From NCBI RefSeq assembly GCF_023656565.1, contig NZ_JAMOKG010000001.1, positions 1,319,383 to 1,383,382 of the forward strand: DNA of 64,000 nucleotides. Reading direction: 5' to 3'. The stretch's first letter is position 1; each line of letters begins with the position of its first letter. Under the pieces are notes generated by a model. That model worked only from the letters and a program-made list of their open reading frames with translations. It did not search any database and was not told the DNA's origin. The DNA comes from Flavobacterium tyrosinilyticum. GTDB taxonomy: Bacteria > Bacteroidota > Bacteroidia > Flavobacteriales > Flavobacteriaceae. Position numbers and translations under genes: made by a program. Below, piece by piece: positions 9,512-17,104 of this stretch.

Positions 9512-10951
9512 TTAAAAAAACCAAGTCGCTACAAAAATCGCTGTAATCACACAGATTAAATCTACCAAAAGCATTGTACCCAAAGCGTAACGAGTGTTTT
9601 TGATGTTTACAGATCCAAAGTAAACCGCAATTACGTAGAAAGTACTCTCGGCGCTACATTGGAAAATACTGCTCAATCTTGCAGTTAAAGAGTCGGCTCC
9701 AAAGGTATTCATCGAATCGATTAGAAAACCTCTTGAACCTGCAGAACTAAATGGACGAAGCATCGCAACTGGCAGCGCATTAGTAATTTCTTTGCTTACA
9801 CCTAAATTCGAAAAGACAAACCCGATTGCATCGCTGATAATTTCGAATAAACCGCTGTTTCTGAACAGCGAGATTGCAACCAGCATTCCTAAAACATAAG
9901 GAAAAATGGTAACTCCAGTTTTAACTCCGTTATTGGCGCCAACTACAAAAGTGTCGAAAACAGTGGTTTCTGCCTCTTTGAATTTTTTTTCATGTATGAA
10001 TGAGAAAATTAGAGTAAATGCAATAATGGCAATTAAGATTAATCCAGAAAGGTTAGAAGTAAAATAGTTTTTTCCGATTAAGTCCAAATGATTCACATAC
10101 ATCAATAAACTTACAATTGCAGCAATTAGAACCATCAAACCAATAAGAAGCGAAGCACTTTTAAAATTGATTTTTTGTTTGATTCCCACAATTAGGAAAG
10201 CTGCAATGGTTCCGATAAATGAAGTTATAATGCAAGGCAACATAACATCGGCGGGATTACTAGCGTTTGCCGCAGCACGGTAACCAATAATTGAAGTTGC
10301 AATTAAAGTCAAACCAGAAGCATGAAGGCACATAAACATGATTTGCGCATCACTCGCTTTGTCTTTTTCGGGGTTTATTTCCTGTAAACTTTCCATTGCT
10401 TTCAATCCGAATGGCGTTGCAGCAGAATCTAATCCCAAGAAATTGGCAGCAAAATTCAAAGTCATGTAGGATATCGAAGGGTGATTTTTAGGAATACTCG
10501 GGAAAACTTTCACAAAAACCGGACTTAAAGCTTTGGCCAATTTTCCTGAAGCTCCAGAAACGATTAAAAGTTCCATCAAACCACAGAAAAAAGCTAAATA
10601 AGCAATAAGAGGCAAAATTAGATCGACCAAAGTGCTTTTACAAGTGGGCAATAAACCATCAGATTTTTGAAGTCCGCTGTAAATTTTTACGGTTTTGTTT
10701 TTGTAAACGTAAGTAGTGTCGGCATTAAGCGTATCACGATTGATAATCATGGTCTGATCTGGCGCTTTTTTAATGCTGTCTTTTAAGAAAGCAGGAAGTT
10801 CTTCGACGTATTTTTCAGAAACCAAAATTGGATCGTCTTTCTTTCCATTCAAAATAGAATCAATAGTATACGTGTTGGCAGTAAACAAACTGACTACAAT
10901 AAAAACAATCGAAGAAATAAAAATCGCTAACCAAAATCTGCTTAATACCAT
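9512..10951 (-). CDS. Fused SpmA/SpmB-like nucleoside-recognition (Gate) membrane protein
   Basis: 479 residues, about ten hydrophobic segments. Two nucleoside-recognition/Gate-type regions are present: SpmA-like (~110-250, with AANFLGLDSAATPFGLKAM) and SpmB-like (~325-475, with FPYVLGMLVAISLFRNSG and RPFSSAGSRGF). In Bacillus these are two separate spore-maturation proteins; the fused form is common in non-sporulating Gram-negatives, where the transported or sensed molecule is unknown. A ~80-residue soluble insert follows the first membrane segment. Terminator downstream at 9378-9428. Confidence 0.85.
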   Translation of the reverse strand: MVLSRFWLAIFISSIVFIVVSLFTANTYTIDSILNGKKDDPILVSEKYVEELPAFLKDSIKKAPDQTMIINRDTLNADTTYVYKNKTVKIYSGLQKSDGLLPTCKSTLVDLILPLIAYLAFFCGLMELLIVSGASGKLAKALSPVFVKVFPSIPKNHPSISYMTLNFAANFLGLDSAATPFGLKAMESLQEINPEKDKASDAQIMFMCLHASGLTLIATSIIGYRAAANASNPADVMLPCIITSFIGTIAAFLIVGIKQKINFKSASLLIGLMVLIAAIVSLLMYVNHLDLIGKNYFTSNLSGLILIAIIAFTLIFSFIHEKKFKEAETTVFDTFVVGANNGVKTGVTIFPYVLGMLVAISLFRNSGLFEIISDAIGFVFSNLGVSKEITNALPVAMLRPFSSAGSRGFLIDSMNTFGADSLTARLSSIFQCSAESTFYVIAVYFGSVNIKNTRYALGTMLLVDLICVITAIFVATWFF

Positions 10952-11077
10952 AATTGTAATTTTTTGTAAATGTAATTATTTAGCAATAATAAGCATAAAG
11001 ATTTTATGTAATGAAACGGTAATTTGAGTTTATATGTCGCCCAGCTGTGGCTTTTTGAAATAGGGAAATTTCATTTG

Positions 11078-11156
11078 CTATAAATATTTTGTTCTTCCGG
11101 AGCTTTTTTTGAATTTTAGTCAGATGAATAGCTCTGGAAGAGCGAAATATTTATAG
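11078..11156. repeat. 26-bp-arm hairpin, 'CTATAAATATTT' family
   Basis: Arms 11078-11103 and 11131-11156 are complementary with three mismatches, all of which would be G-U pairs in RNA. The element lies between the SpmAB-like gene start and the AlkZ-like gene end. Confidence 0.75.
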
Positions 11157-11226
11157 AAATCGATCAGGTTATAATTAAAAAGGCCCAAGCAGGGCAAAAT
11201 CTAATTTATCTATTTTTTAAAATGTA

Positions 11227-12297
11227 CTACACAATCACAACTTTGGTATCCAAATAGGTTTCAAAAGCTTTAATTCCTTCAAACAAAATTTCCTTTTTTG
11301 AACTTTCGGTTTCATTAAAAAATTCCGTTTCAATTTTGGCGTGATCTTTTTTTATGGTTCGTTTCCAGATTCCGATTACTTTTCCGTTTTCTAAAATTAT
11401 GGGTTTAAAGATGCCATTATTGGTAAAAACTTTCGATTGATGTTCGGTACTAAAAGAAGCGTCACGCGTTTTGTACGAAATTAAAATCTCATCAAAAGCG
11501 GGAAGAAAATGTAAGCTTTCGCGAAAATTTCCCTCATCTCTTAGCCCTTTTTTGAACCAATATTGTTGATTGTCAATACTAATACCCTCTAATTGCAACT
11601 CTATTGCGTTAATTGTTTTCTTGCATATTGTAGCAGGAAATCCTGACCACCATGAAAAATCATGCACTGTTGCTGGACCATGACTTTCAAAATAGCGTAA
11701 GGCAAGTTTGGCTAATGCTTCTTCTGTTGACAATTTGGTTTTTGGTTTAGAAACTCTTTCTTCCAGCAGCGCATAAGTAATTTGTTTGCCTTTCATTTTA
11801 CCATTGCAAACTAAACCATCCAATTCGGCATTCATCATTACAATAACAGGGGATAAATCTCCAGCTTTTTTGTGAATGTTAAGTTCCTGCATGATTTCCT
11901 CTCGTGTTAAATGATTATTTCCTGCTAGAAGTTTTTCTATGGCGGCATTGACTTGATCGAATTTCTTTTCATCAAAACCATGCTCTTTAGCCATAGTAGC
12001 AAAAAGGCGCTTTACTTGTGGCGAAGAAAGCTCCAGCATCCAATAAATATCATCAGGAGAAACAAAATGCCAAGTTGGACGCAGAATATGAGTTCGAATA
12101 ATTTGAGCTGAATTTATGGCTTCTTCTATTTCTTTTTCGCTTGAACTACAACGAGAACCAATTGCCCATTTTGCCATAGTATAATCCTGAGCTTGCATAG
12201 CACCAAAATGCTTTACAATTTCTTGAGGAGAACTTAGATTTTCCTGATAAAGCTTCTGAGAAACCATACGATAATGTGAAATTTCGGAATGAATCAT
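11227..12297 (-). CDS. AlkZ-like winged-helix protein (HTH_42 family), candidate DNA glycosylase
   Basis: 356 residues with tandem winged-helix architecture of the HTH_42/AlkZ superfamily. The N-terminus has GAMQAQDYTMAKWAIGSR: Q35-A36-Q37 matches in position the QxQ catalytic motif of Streptomyces AlkZ, which unhooks interstrand crosslinks. The LRPTWHFVSPDDIYWML segment is also typical of the superfamily. This subgroup's activity has not been demonstrated to my knowledge, so DNA glycosylase is inference. The next two upstream genes are also DNA-metabolism genes. Confidence 0.8.
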   Translation of the reverse strand: MIHSEISHYRMVSQKLYQENLSSPQEIVKHFGAMQAQDYTMAKWAIGSRCSSSEKEIEEAINSAQIIRTHILRPTWHFVSPDDIYWMLELSSPQVKRLFATMAKEHGFDEKKFDQVNAAIEKLLAGNNHLTREEIMQELNIHKKAGDLSPVIVMMNAELDGLVCNGKMKGKQITYALLEERVSKPKTKLSTEEALAKLALRYFESHGPATVHDFSWWSGFPATICKKTINAIELQLEGISIDNQQYWFKKGLRDEGNFRESLHFLPAFDEILISYKTRDASFSTEHQSKVFTNNGIFKPIILENGKVIGIWKRTIKKDHAKIETEFFNETESSKKEILFEGIKAFETYLDTKVVIV

Positions 12298-12366
12298 TTA
12301 AATAAAATTAAAGATTATAAGTTTAAACCTCTGTTTCTTTGCAACTTTGACCTTTTGTACCTCTAA

Positions 12367-13080
12367 TTAAACATGAATAATTTCATCATCAATTAACAAA
12401 TCCTCTCGTCGCAATCGAAGAAAAATCTGCGCAACAGCAATGGTGTCTTTTTCGCAATACGTAATAATTCGATCAATGTCTTTTTCGACATAATAGACGT
12501 GAGCAACCTGGCTTCCGTCAATATCGCCTTTTGGTGAAGGAACTCCCAAAATCTTGGTAAGCAATTTTAGCGAAGTAAAATGTTTATAATCGCCAAATTT
12601 CCATAATTCAAGAGTATCCAGATGCGGAATTTCCCAAGGTTTTTTACCGAACAAATTCAATTTGTCGGGAATGGGCATTTGGTTAATGATCATTCTTCGG
12701 GCAATAAACGGAATATCAAATTCTTTCGAATTATGTCCGCACAGCAAATGTTGAGGTTGATTAAAATGATTGTTAACCAGATTCGAAAAGTCTTTTAAGA
12801 TTTTCTTTTCTTCACCAAAAAAAGAAGTCACTCTAAAATTTCGAACGTCTCCTTTGATGGTAAAAAAGCCAACTGAGATGCAGATTATCTTTCCGAACTC
12901 GGCCCAGATTCCGGCGCGTTCGTAAAATTCTTCTGGAGAAAATTCGTCTTTTCGCTGATATTGTGTTTTCAAATCCCAAAGCGATTGCATCTCCGCGTCA
13001 AGCGAATTGAAATTCTCTTCTTCAGGAACGGTTTCTATATCAAGAAATAAAATGTTATTGAGGTTTACTTTTTCAATCAT
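12367..13080 (-). CDS. DEDDy-type 3'-5' exonuclease (PolB-like exonuclease domain)
   Basis: 237 residues. Exo motif I is LFLDIETVPEE (D14, E16), motif II lies around CGHNSKEFDIPFIARR, and motif III is YCEKD (Tyr-x3-Asp, the DEDDy form). This matches the predicted exonuclease family related to the proofreading domain of B-family polymerases, without a polymerase domain. It probably trims DNA or RNA 3' ends. It sits between the methyltransferase gene (86 bp) and the AlkZ-like gene (69 bp), same strand. Confidence 0.88.
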   Translation of the reverse strand: MIEKVNLNNILFLDIETVPEEENFNSLDAEMQSLWDLKTQYQRKDEFSPEEFYERAGIWAEFGKIICISVGFFTIKGDVRNFRVTSFFGEEKKILKDFSNLVNNHFNQPQHLLCGHNSKEFDIPFIARRMIINQMPIPDKLNLFGKKPWEIPHLDTLELWKFGDYKHFTSLKLLTKILGVPSPKGDIDGSQVAHVYYVEKDIDRIITYCEKDTIAVAQIFLRLRREDLLIDDEIIHV

Positions 13081-13166
13081 TTTTCAGACTTCTTAGATAT
13101 TAGATAATTAGACTTGTATTTTTATATTTTACAAATATGCGTAAAATTCTTACTATTTGAAAATCA

Positions 13167-13643
13167 TTAGAATAAACTTTGTTGTGCGGACGGACATTCG
13201 TGTTCTAAAAGCCATTTTTTGCGTGACAATCCGCCAGCATATCCAGTTAAAGACCCATTTGTGCCAATAACGCGGTGACAGGGAACCACAATCCAAAGTG
13301 GGTTTTTACCATTTGCTGATGCTACGGCGCGAATTGCTTTTACATCGCCCAATTTCTTGGTCTGATCCATATAACTAACCGTTTTTCCGTAAGGAATTTC
13401 TAAAAGAGATTTCCAGACTTTCTGCTGGAATCCGGTTCCTTGCGGATTTAGTTTAAGATCAAAATCGGTTCTTTTCCCTTCAAAATATTCATTCAATTGC
13501 GAAACGGCTTCTTGCAAAACGGCTGGAATTTCCTTAGAAACTTCATTTGTTCCAACATCGGAAACAGAAATTACCGAAATACCGTTTTCATCTCCAATGA
13601 TTTTGGTGATTCCGAGAGGCGAATTGATGAAAACTGTTTCCAT
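13167..13643 (-). CDS. ogt: Methylated-DNA--protein-cysteine S-methyltransferase
   Basis: 158 residues. The acceptor motif VVPCHRVIG places the suicide cysteine at C122, preceded by the arginine-finger segment RAVASANGKNP (R105) and followed by GSLTGYAGG. It removes alkyl groups from O6-alkylguanine. It lacks an Ada N-terminal zinc/HTH regulatory part, so it is Ogt/MGMT-like. First gene of a three-gene same-strand run with the exonuclease and AlkZ-like genes. Confidence 0.93.
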   Translation of the reverse strand: METVFINSPLGITKIIGDENGISVISVSDVGTNEVSKEIPAVLQEAVSQLNEYFEGKRTDFDLKLNPQGTGFQQKVWKSLLEIPYGKTVSYMDQTKKLGDVKAIRAVASANGKNPLWIVVPCHRVIGTNGSLTGYAGGLSRKKWLLEHECPSAQQSLF

Positions 13644-13828
13644 GATTTATGAGTTATAACCGTATAGAAGCAAAGGTCAATCGCAAAGTTCGCAAAGTTT
13701 TTTTAAATCATGTAAGTAATTTAAGTTTTTGTATAACGCTTTAAAGGATTGTCACCCTTAGCGAAGTCGAAGGCTTGTGAAAATAATATATCCTTGACTC
13801 TGTTAAGTCTAGAAGGATAAAGAATCAA
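13644..13828. other. Intergenic spacer with short repeat phrases
   Basis: No gene seen. Contains CGCAAAGTTCGCAAAGTTT (about 13682) and CTTAGCGAAGTCGAAGG (about 13758). The latter matches, inverted, the CCTTCGACTTCGCTCAGG phrase near 50752. Confidence 0.5.
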
Positions 13829-14404
13829 TTAAAAAGTCATTAATAGTCCACAGTTTGATTCTTTGGCTTCTTCGTAAATCTCAATTAATTCTTCATAAGC
13901 TTGGATAACTTCTTTATCTAAGCTCTCAGTCTCGAAGATATTTATGAAGTTTTGTTTTAAACTTATTAGTTCTTTATGAATGCTAGAAATTTGCTGAGAG
14001 TCAATAAAACCAAGTCCCATTCTGCCTGGGTCTAGAGTAAATTTTTCAGAATCTAATGATTTGCCAAGTATATAATATTCATTATTAAACTTAAGGTCTA
14101 ATTCATCAAATGACTCTAATAATAATTCCCAGCTATAAGATAACCCTAATTCTTCATCAGGATTATAATATTTTGTCATTGCAAAATCTGCTAGTTCTTG
14201 AATATCTTCGGTTTCTAACTCTTCTATCCATTCAACTGTAAGTTCTTCTCCCGAATAAGGCGACTTTAAATCGTTTAAATTTTGATTTATAAAAGAAATT
14301 AGCAATTTTTCGTTATCTGTTTCTCCGGCAGTAAGAATAATTTCTGATAATTCTTTTGTGAAGGCTGATGTATTAAACAAAAATGATTTGTGTTCCATTG
14401 ACAT
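13829..14404 (-). CDS. Acidic protein of unknown function
   Basis: 191 residues, strongly acidic and predicted helical, with no signal peptide (cytoplasmic). Features: YSGEELTVEWIEELETEDI, a FAMTKYYNPDEELGLSYSW segment, and the glycine turn DPGRMGLGF. It is roughly the size and style of small immunity-type or DUF1877-like proteins, but I do not recognise it. Two close Met codons (residues 1 and 3) are possible starts. Confidence 0.7.
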   Translation of the reverse strand: MSMEHKSFLFNTSAFTKELSEIILTAGETDNEKLLISFINQNLNDLKSPYSGEELTVEWIEELETEDIQELADFAMTKYYNPDEELGLSYSWELLLESFDELDLKFNNEYYILGKSLDSEKFTLDPGRMGLGFIDSQQISSIHKELISLKQNFINIFETESLDKEVIQAYEELIEIYEEAKESNCGLLMTF

Positions 14405-14533
14405 GATTTTCGCTTTAAAATTTTTTGCAAAAATGTTTCATGGACGTGTCTTTAATAGCCTCAATAAGATGTATTTATATCATTTTAAGTTTAAATTAGG
14501 ATTTTAACTTTACCAAGCTGGATATCTTAGAAT

Positions 14534-15355
14534 TTAATAATTGTCTAAACAAAATTTATAGTTCAAATAGTTTTCAATCTTTTCGCTAGAAACTACTTTT
14601 TTAATATTTGATTTTTCAGAACTGAATTTTGGTTCTGGCAAATTCATTTCAATTGCTTTTTGAGTATAATAGTCTTCTCTTGTTGGGTGAAAAGGTGCAA
14701 CGGCATTAAAAACTTCATTCCATTTGGATTGATTTATGATTTCGTCAATAATGCCAATACAATCGTTTTGATGAATTAAATTGATTGGAGCATCAGGATT
14801 ATCTAGGTTTTCTTTTCCGGCTAAAAACTTTACAGGATGACGATCTTCACCAATTAATCCGCCGAAACGCAGAATTGTAGTGTCGAAGTTTTGATTTTCT
14901 TGAAGAAGCTTTTCAGCTAAAACTAACTGTTTACCACTTTCAGTATCTGGATTTGGACTCGTTTCTTCTGTTACCAAACCATTTTCATCTCCATAAACCG
15001 ATGTTGAACTTACAAAAAGGACTTTCTTAACCGTTGATTTTGCTATAAACGGAATCAAATTCTTGATTTTGTTTACAAATGTCATTTCGAGCGGAGTTGA
15101 GAAACTTTGATTGGCTCTTAATTTTGGAGGAATGTCTATGATTAAGATTTCGCTTTCCGCTAAAAAATTAGTGGTATTTTCAGAAACACTTTCGCTTTCA
15201 ACAGTTACTAAAAACGAATTTATTCCCGCGTCTTTTAAAATTGAAAGTTTATTTTCTGAAGTTGTTGACCCGTTTACCGAATTACCTGTTGCAATTAATG
15301 TTTTTGCTAAAGGAAGTCCTAACCAGCCACAGCCAAGTATACTAATTTTTGTCAT
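14534..15355 (-). CDS. NAD(P)-dependent sugar epimerase / atypical extended SDR (YeeZ-like)
   Basis: 273 residues. The N-terminal Rossmann motif is ILGCGWLGLPLAKTL. The SSTSVYGDENGLVTEE segment carries the SDR Ser and Tyr, but the usual YxxxK lysine is not evident. ILRFGGLIGEDRHPVKFLAG and LIHQNDCIGII are typical of extended SDRs. Substrate unknown. Confidence 0.85.
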   Translation of the reverse strand: MTKISILGCGWLGLPLAKTLIATGNSVNGSTTSENKLSILKDAGINSFLVTVESESVSENTTNFLAESEILIIDIPPKLRANQSFSTPLEMTFVNKIKNLIPFIAKSTVKKVLFVSSTSVYGDENGLVTEETSPNPDTESGKQLVLAEKLLQENQNFDTTILRFGGLIGEDRHPVKFLAGKENLDNPDAPINLIHQNDCIGIIDEIINQSKWNEVFNAVAPFHPTREDYYTQKAIEMNLPEPKFSSEKSNIKKVVSSEKIENYLNYKFCLDNY

Positions 15356-15365
15356 TTTTTTCTTT

Positions 15366-15482
15366 TAAGGTGCAAAGTTACAAAGTTACAAAGTTGCAAA
15401 GGTTTTGTTTCAAGCAGATTTAAAAAGGTTTAAGCTGATATCCGCAGATAGTTATTTAAATCTGCTGAATCTGCGTGAAACA
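15366..15482. repeat. Tandem 'caaagttacaaagtt' phrases and an 'aatctgc' inverted repeat
   Basis: AAAGTTACAAAGTTACAAAG near 15373 is a short tandem run. GTTTCAAGCAGATTT (from ~15408) is inverted at AATCTGCGTGAAAC (to ~15480). It lies just before the rhodanese fragment and may mark the breakpoint region. Confidence 0.55.
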
Positions 15483-15532
15483 AAAAAGATTTACAAAGTT
15501 AAAGTAAATCGGACTTTGTCTTTTCCTTTTGC

Positions 15533-15667
15533 GCCTTGAATATGACTAAATTAGGTTTTAAAGTAAAAGAACTAATTGGTGGACTAGAATGGTGGAAAAT
15601 CGACGGATATGCTACCGAAGGTACAAAAGTCGAAAAGCAAGGATTGAAAATAGAATGCGCTTGTTGA
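15533..15667 (+). pseudogene. Rhodanese-domain protein fragment (3' end only)
   Basis: The frame reads ALNMTKLGFKVKELIGGLEW, then WKIDGYATEG and a terminal IECAC before TGA. This matches the C-terminal third of flavobacterial rhodanese-like proteins (alanine-leucine-asparagine helix, GGLEWWK strand-turn, CxC end). The catalytic-loop part is missing: upstream of 15533 the frame is unrelated and repeat-like. An ATG at 15542 could give a 41-residue peptide, but it would lack the active site. It runs opposite to its neighbours. It is most simply a decayed gene. Confidence 0.7.
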
Positions 15668-15725
15668 TTTTTGAGTTGTAAAGGTTCAGAGAAACAAAGG
15701 CGCAAAGTTTTTTCAACATATCTTA

Positions 15726-15757
15726 AAAAACAAAAGCACTATGAAAATAGTGCTTTT
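15726..15757 (-). terminator. Terminator of the leftward operon ending at 15784
   Basis: Stem AAAAGCACTA (15732-15741) / TAGTGCTTTT (15748-15757). Reading leftward it is followed by a T-rich run. Confidence 0.8.
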
Positions 15758-15783
15758 TATCTTGATGTTTCTGAGGATAAATT

Positions 15784-16203
15784 TTACGATTCAATTAAAG
15801 ATTTTAAGCCTAGTAAAATCGGATTCTCTTCGCCTTGCGGTTCTTCTTGAATTGCGCCTAGACGATTATCTTCTTGAATTATTTCAAGTTTTGTTTTCTG
15901 ATTTTCTTCAGTCAAAACATAATTCATTATAAAATAATTCTCCGGTTTATCTTCTAAACCAGGTCTTGGAAAAAACAGAGAGTATTTGATTTTCTGATTT
16001 GGAACAACTTCTAAAACTGTTCCCCATTGTTCAAAAACTTGACCATCCCATTCATTTCTAAATCTGATTTCGCTTCCAGTTTTCCAAGTCGTAAGCAAAT
16101 CGCTTCCGTATTGCCATTGTTTGACTAATTCTGGTTGTGTTAATGCATTCCATACTTTTTCAACTGATGCATTTAAAACGATTATAGAAATATTTGTTGC
16201 CAT
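15784..16203 (-). CDS. SRPBCC / AHSA1-like START-fold protein
   Basis: 139 residues. The opening ASVEKVWNALTQPELVKQW and the later FRNEWDGQVFEQWGTVLEV are typical of Aha1/SRPBCC lipid- or ligand-binding folds. Cytoplasmic, ligand unknown. It starts 2 bp after the stop of the TPR gene, so it is probably translationally coupled as the last gene of the operon. Confidence 0.85.
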   Translation of the reverse strand: MATNISIIVLNASVEKVWNALTQPELVKQWQYGSDLLTTWKTGSEIRFRNEWDGQVFEQWGTVLEVVPNQKIKYSLFFPRPGLEDKPENYFIMNYVLTEENQKTKLEIIQEDNRLGAIQEEPQGEENPILLGLKSLIES

Positions 16204-16205
16204 GT

Positions 16206-17075
16206 TTATTCAATTTTAATGTTGTTTTTCTCCGCAATTTTTTTGAATACATCCTCTTTGTTTTCCGATTTCATTTTCTGGTAAAGAGCACCTATAAGCT
16301 GTTCTGAATCTTTTGCATATTCAGAATTTTCATTGGTATAAATGATATGGGCCAAAAAAAGATTATCCAACGCTTTTTCATCATCTTTCAGCATAAAATA
16401 GTTTTTTCCAGCACCAAAATAGCCTTCAGCATTGTCTGGATGATATTGAATCAGCTTTTCATAATAACTTATCGCAGTTTGATAATCAGATTTAAAAGTA
16501 TAGGCAACACCAATATTCATCAAAGCAAAATTTCCTTCGGGATAAATTTCGAGCGATTTTTTGTAATATTTAATGGCATTATCATAATCGTTTAACTGTC
16601 TGTAAGAAACCGCCATGTCATCAAGAGCAAGAACAAAATTTGGATCTTCTTTTAAAGCTAGGTGAAAACTTTCAATAGCCATTTTATAGTTGTTCTGGCG
16701 CATAAAATCTTTGGCAATTACATAAGAGTTCTGTGCGTTTTGGTTTTTTGATTTGCTATAAAAAACATCGTCTTTGTTTTCCGTTAATTCTGGAACCAGA
16801 TTTGGACATTTTTTTGAAATGACCCCTTGAACTTTCAGAATCATGCTCTGAATGCCTTCAACTGTATTTATTGATTCTCTAACTTTAGGATCTTTATCTG
16901 TCAAGATCAGTTCGCTCATTGGTTTAGTTAGACAATCTCTATAAACATCTTCAGTAACTTTTGAACTTTTTTCTAAACACTCGCATGCTTTTGTGGCGAT
17001 TTTTTCTTCAACGGTTTGTGCATTCATTGCTAAAAAGCCGCTAAAAGTTAAAAATAACGAAAAGTTTTTTTTCAT
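16206..17075 (-). CDS. Secreted/periplasmic TPR-repeat protein
   Basis: 289 residues. Signal peptide (MKKNFSLFLTFSGFLAMNAQ), a Cys-containing helical N-terminal region (KACECLEKS ... DCLTKP ... KKCPNL), then three to four TPR units (~120-260), e.g. NYKMAIESFHLALKEDPNF and YDNAIKYYKKSLEIYPEGN. Likely a protein-protein scaffold in the cell envelope. 29 bp after the M28 peptidase gene. Confidence 0.85.
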   Translation of the reverse strand: MKKNFSLFLTFSGFLAMNAQTVEEKIATKACECLEKSSKVTEDVYRDCLTKPMSELILTDKDPKVRESINTVEGIQSMILKVQGVISKKCPNLVPELTENKDDVFYSKSKNQNAQNSYVIAKDFMRQNNYKMAIESFHLALKEDPNFVLALDDMAVSYRQLNDYDNAIKYYKKSLEIYPEGNFALMNIGVAYTFKSDYQTAISYYEKLIQYHPDNAEGYFGAGKNYFMLKDDEKALDNLFLAHIIYTNENSEYAKDSEQLIGALYQKMKSENKEDVFKKIAEKNNIKIE

Positions 17076-17104
17076 TTTAAATGATTAAGGTTAGAGTGAT
17101 TTTC

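Noticed and set aside
9512..10951. Evidence of sporulation
   Set aside because: SpmA/SpmB-like names are historical; the lineage indicated by the rest of the window does not sporulate.
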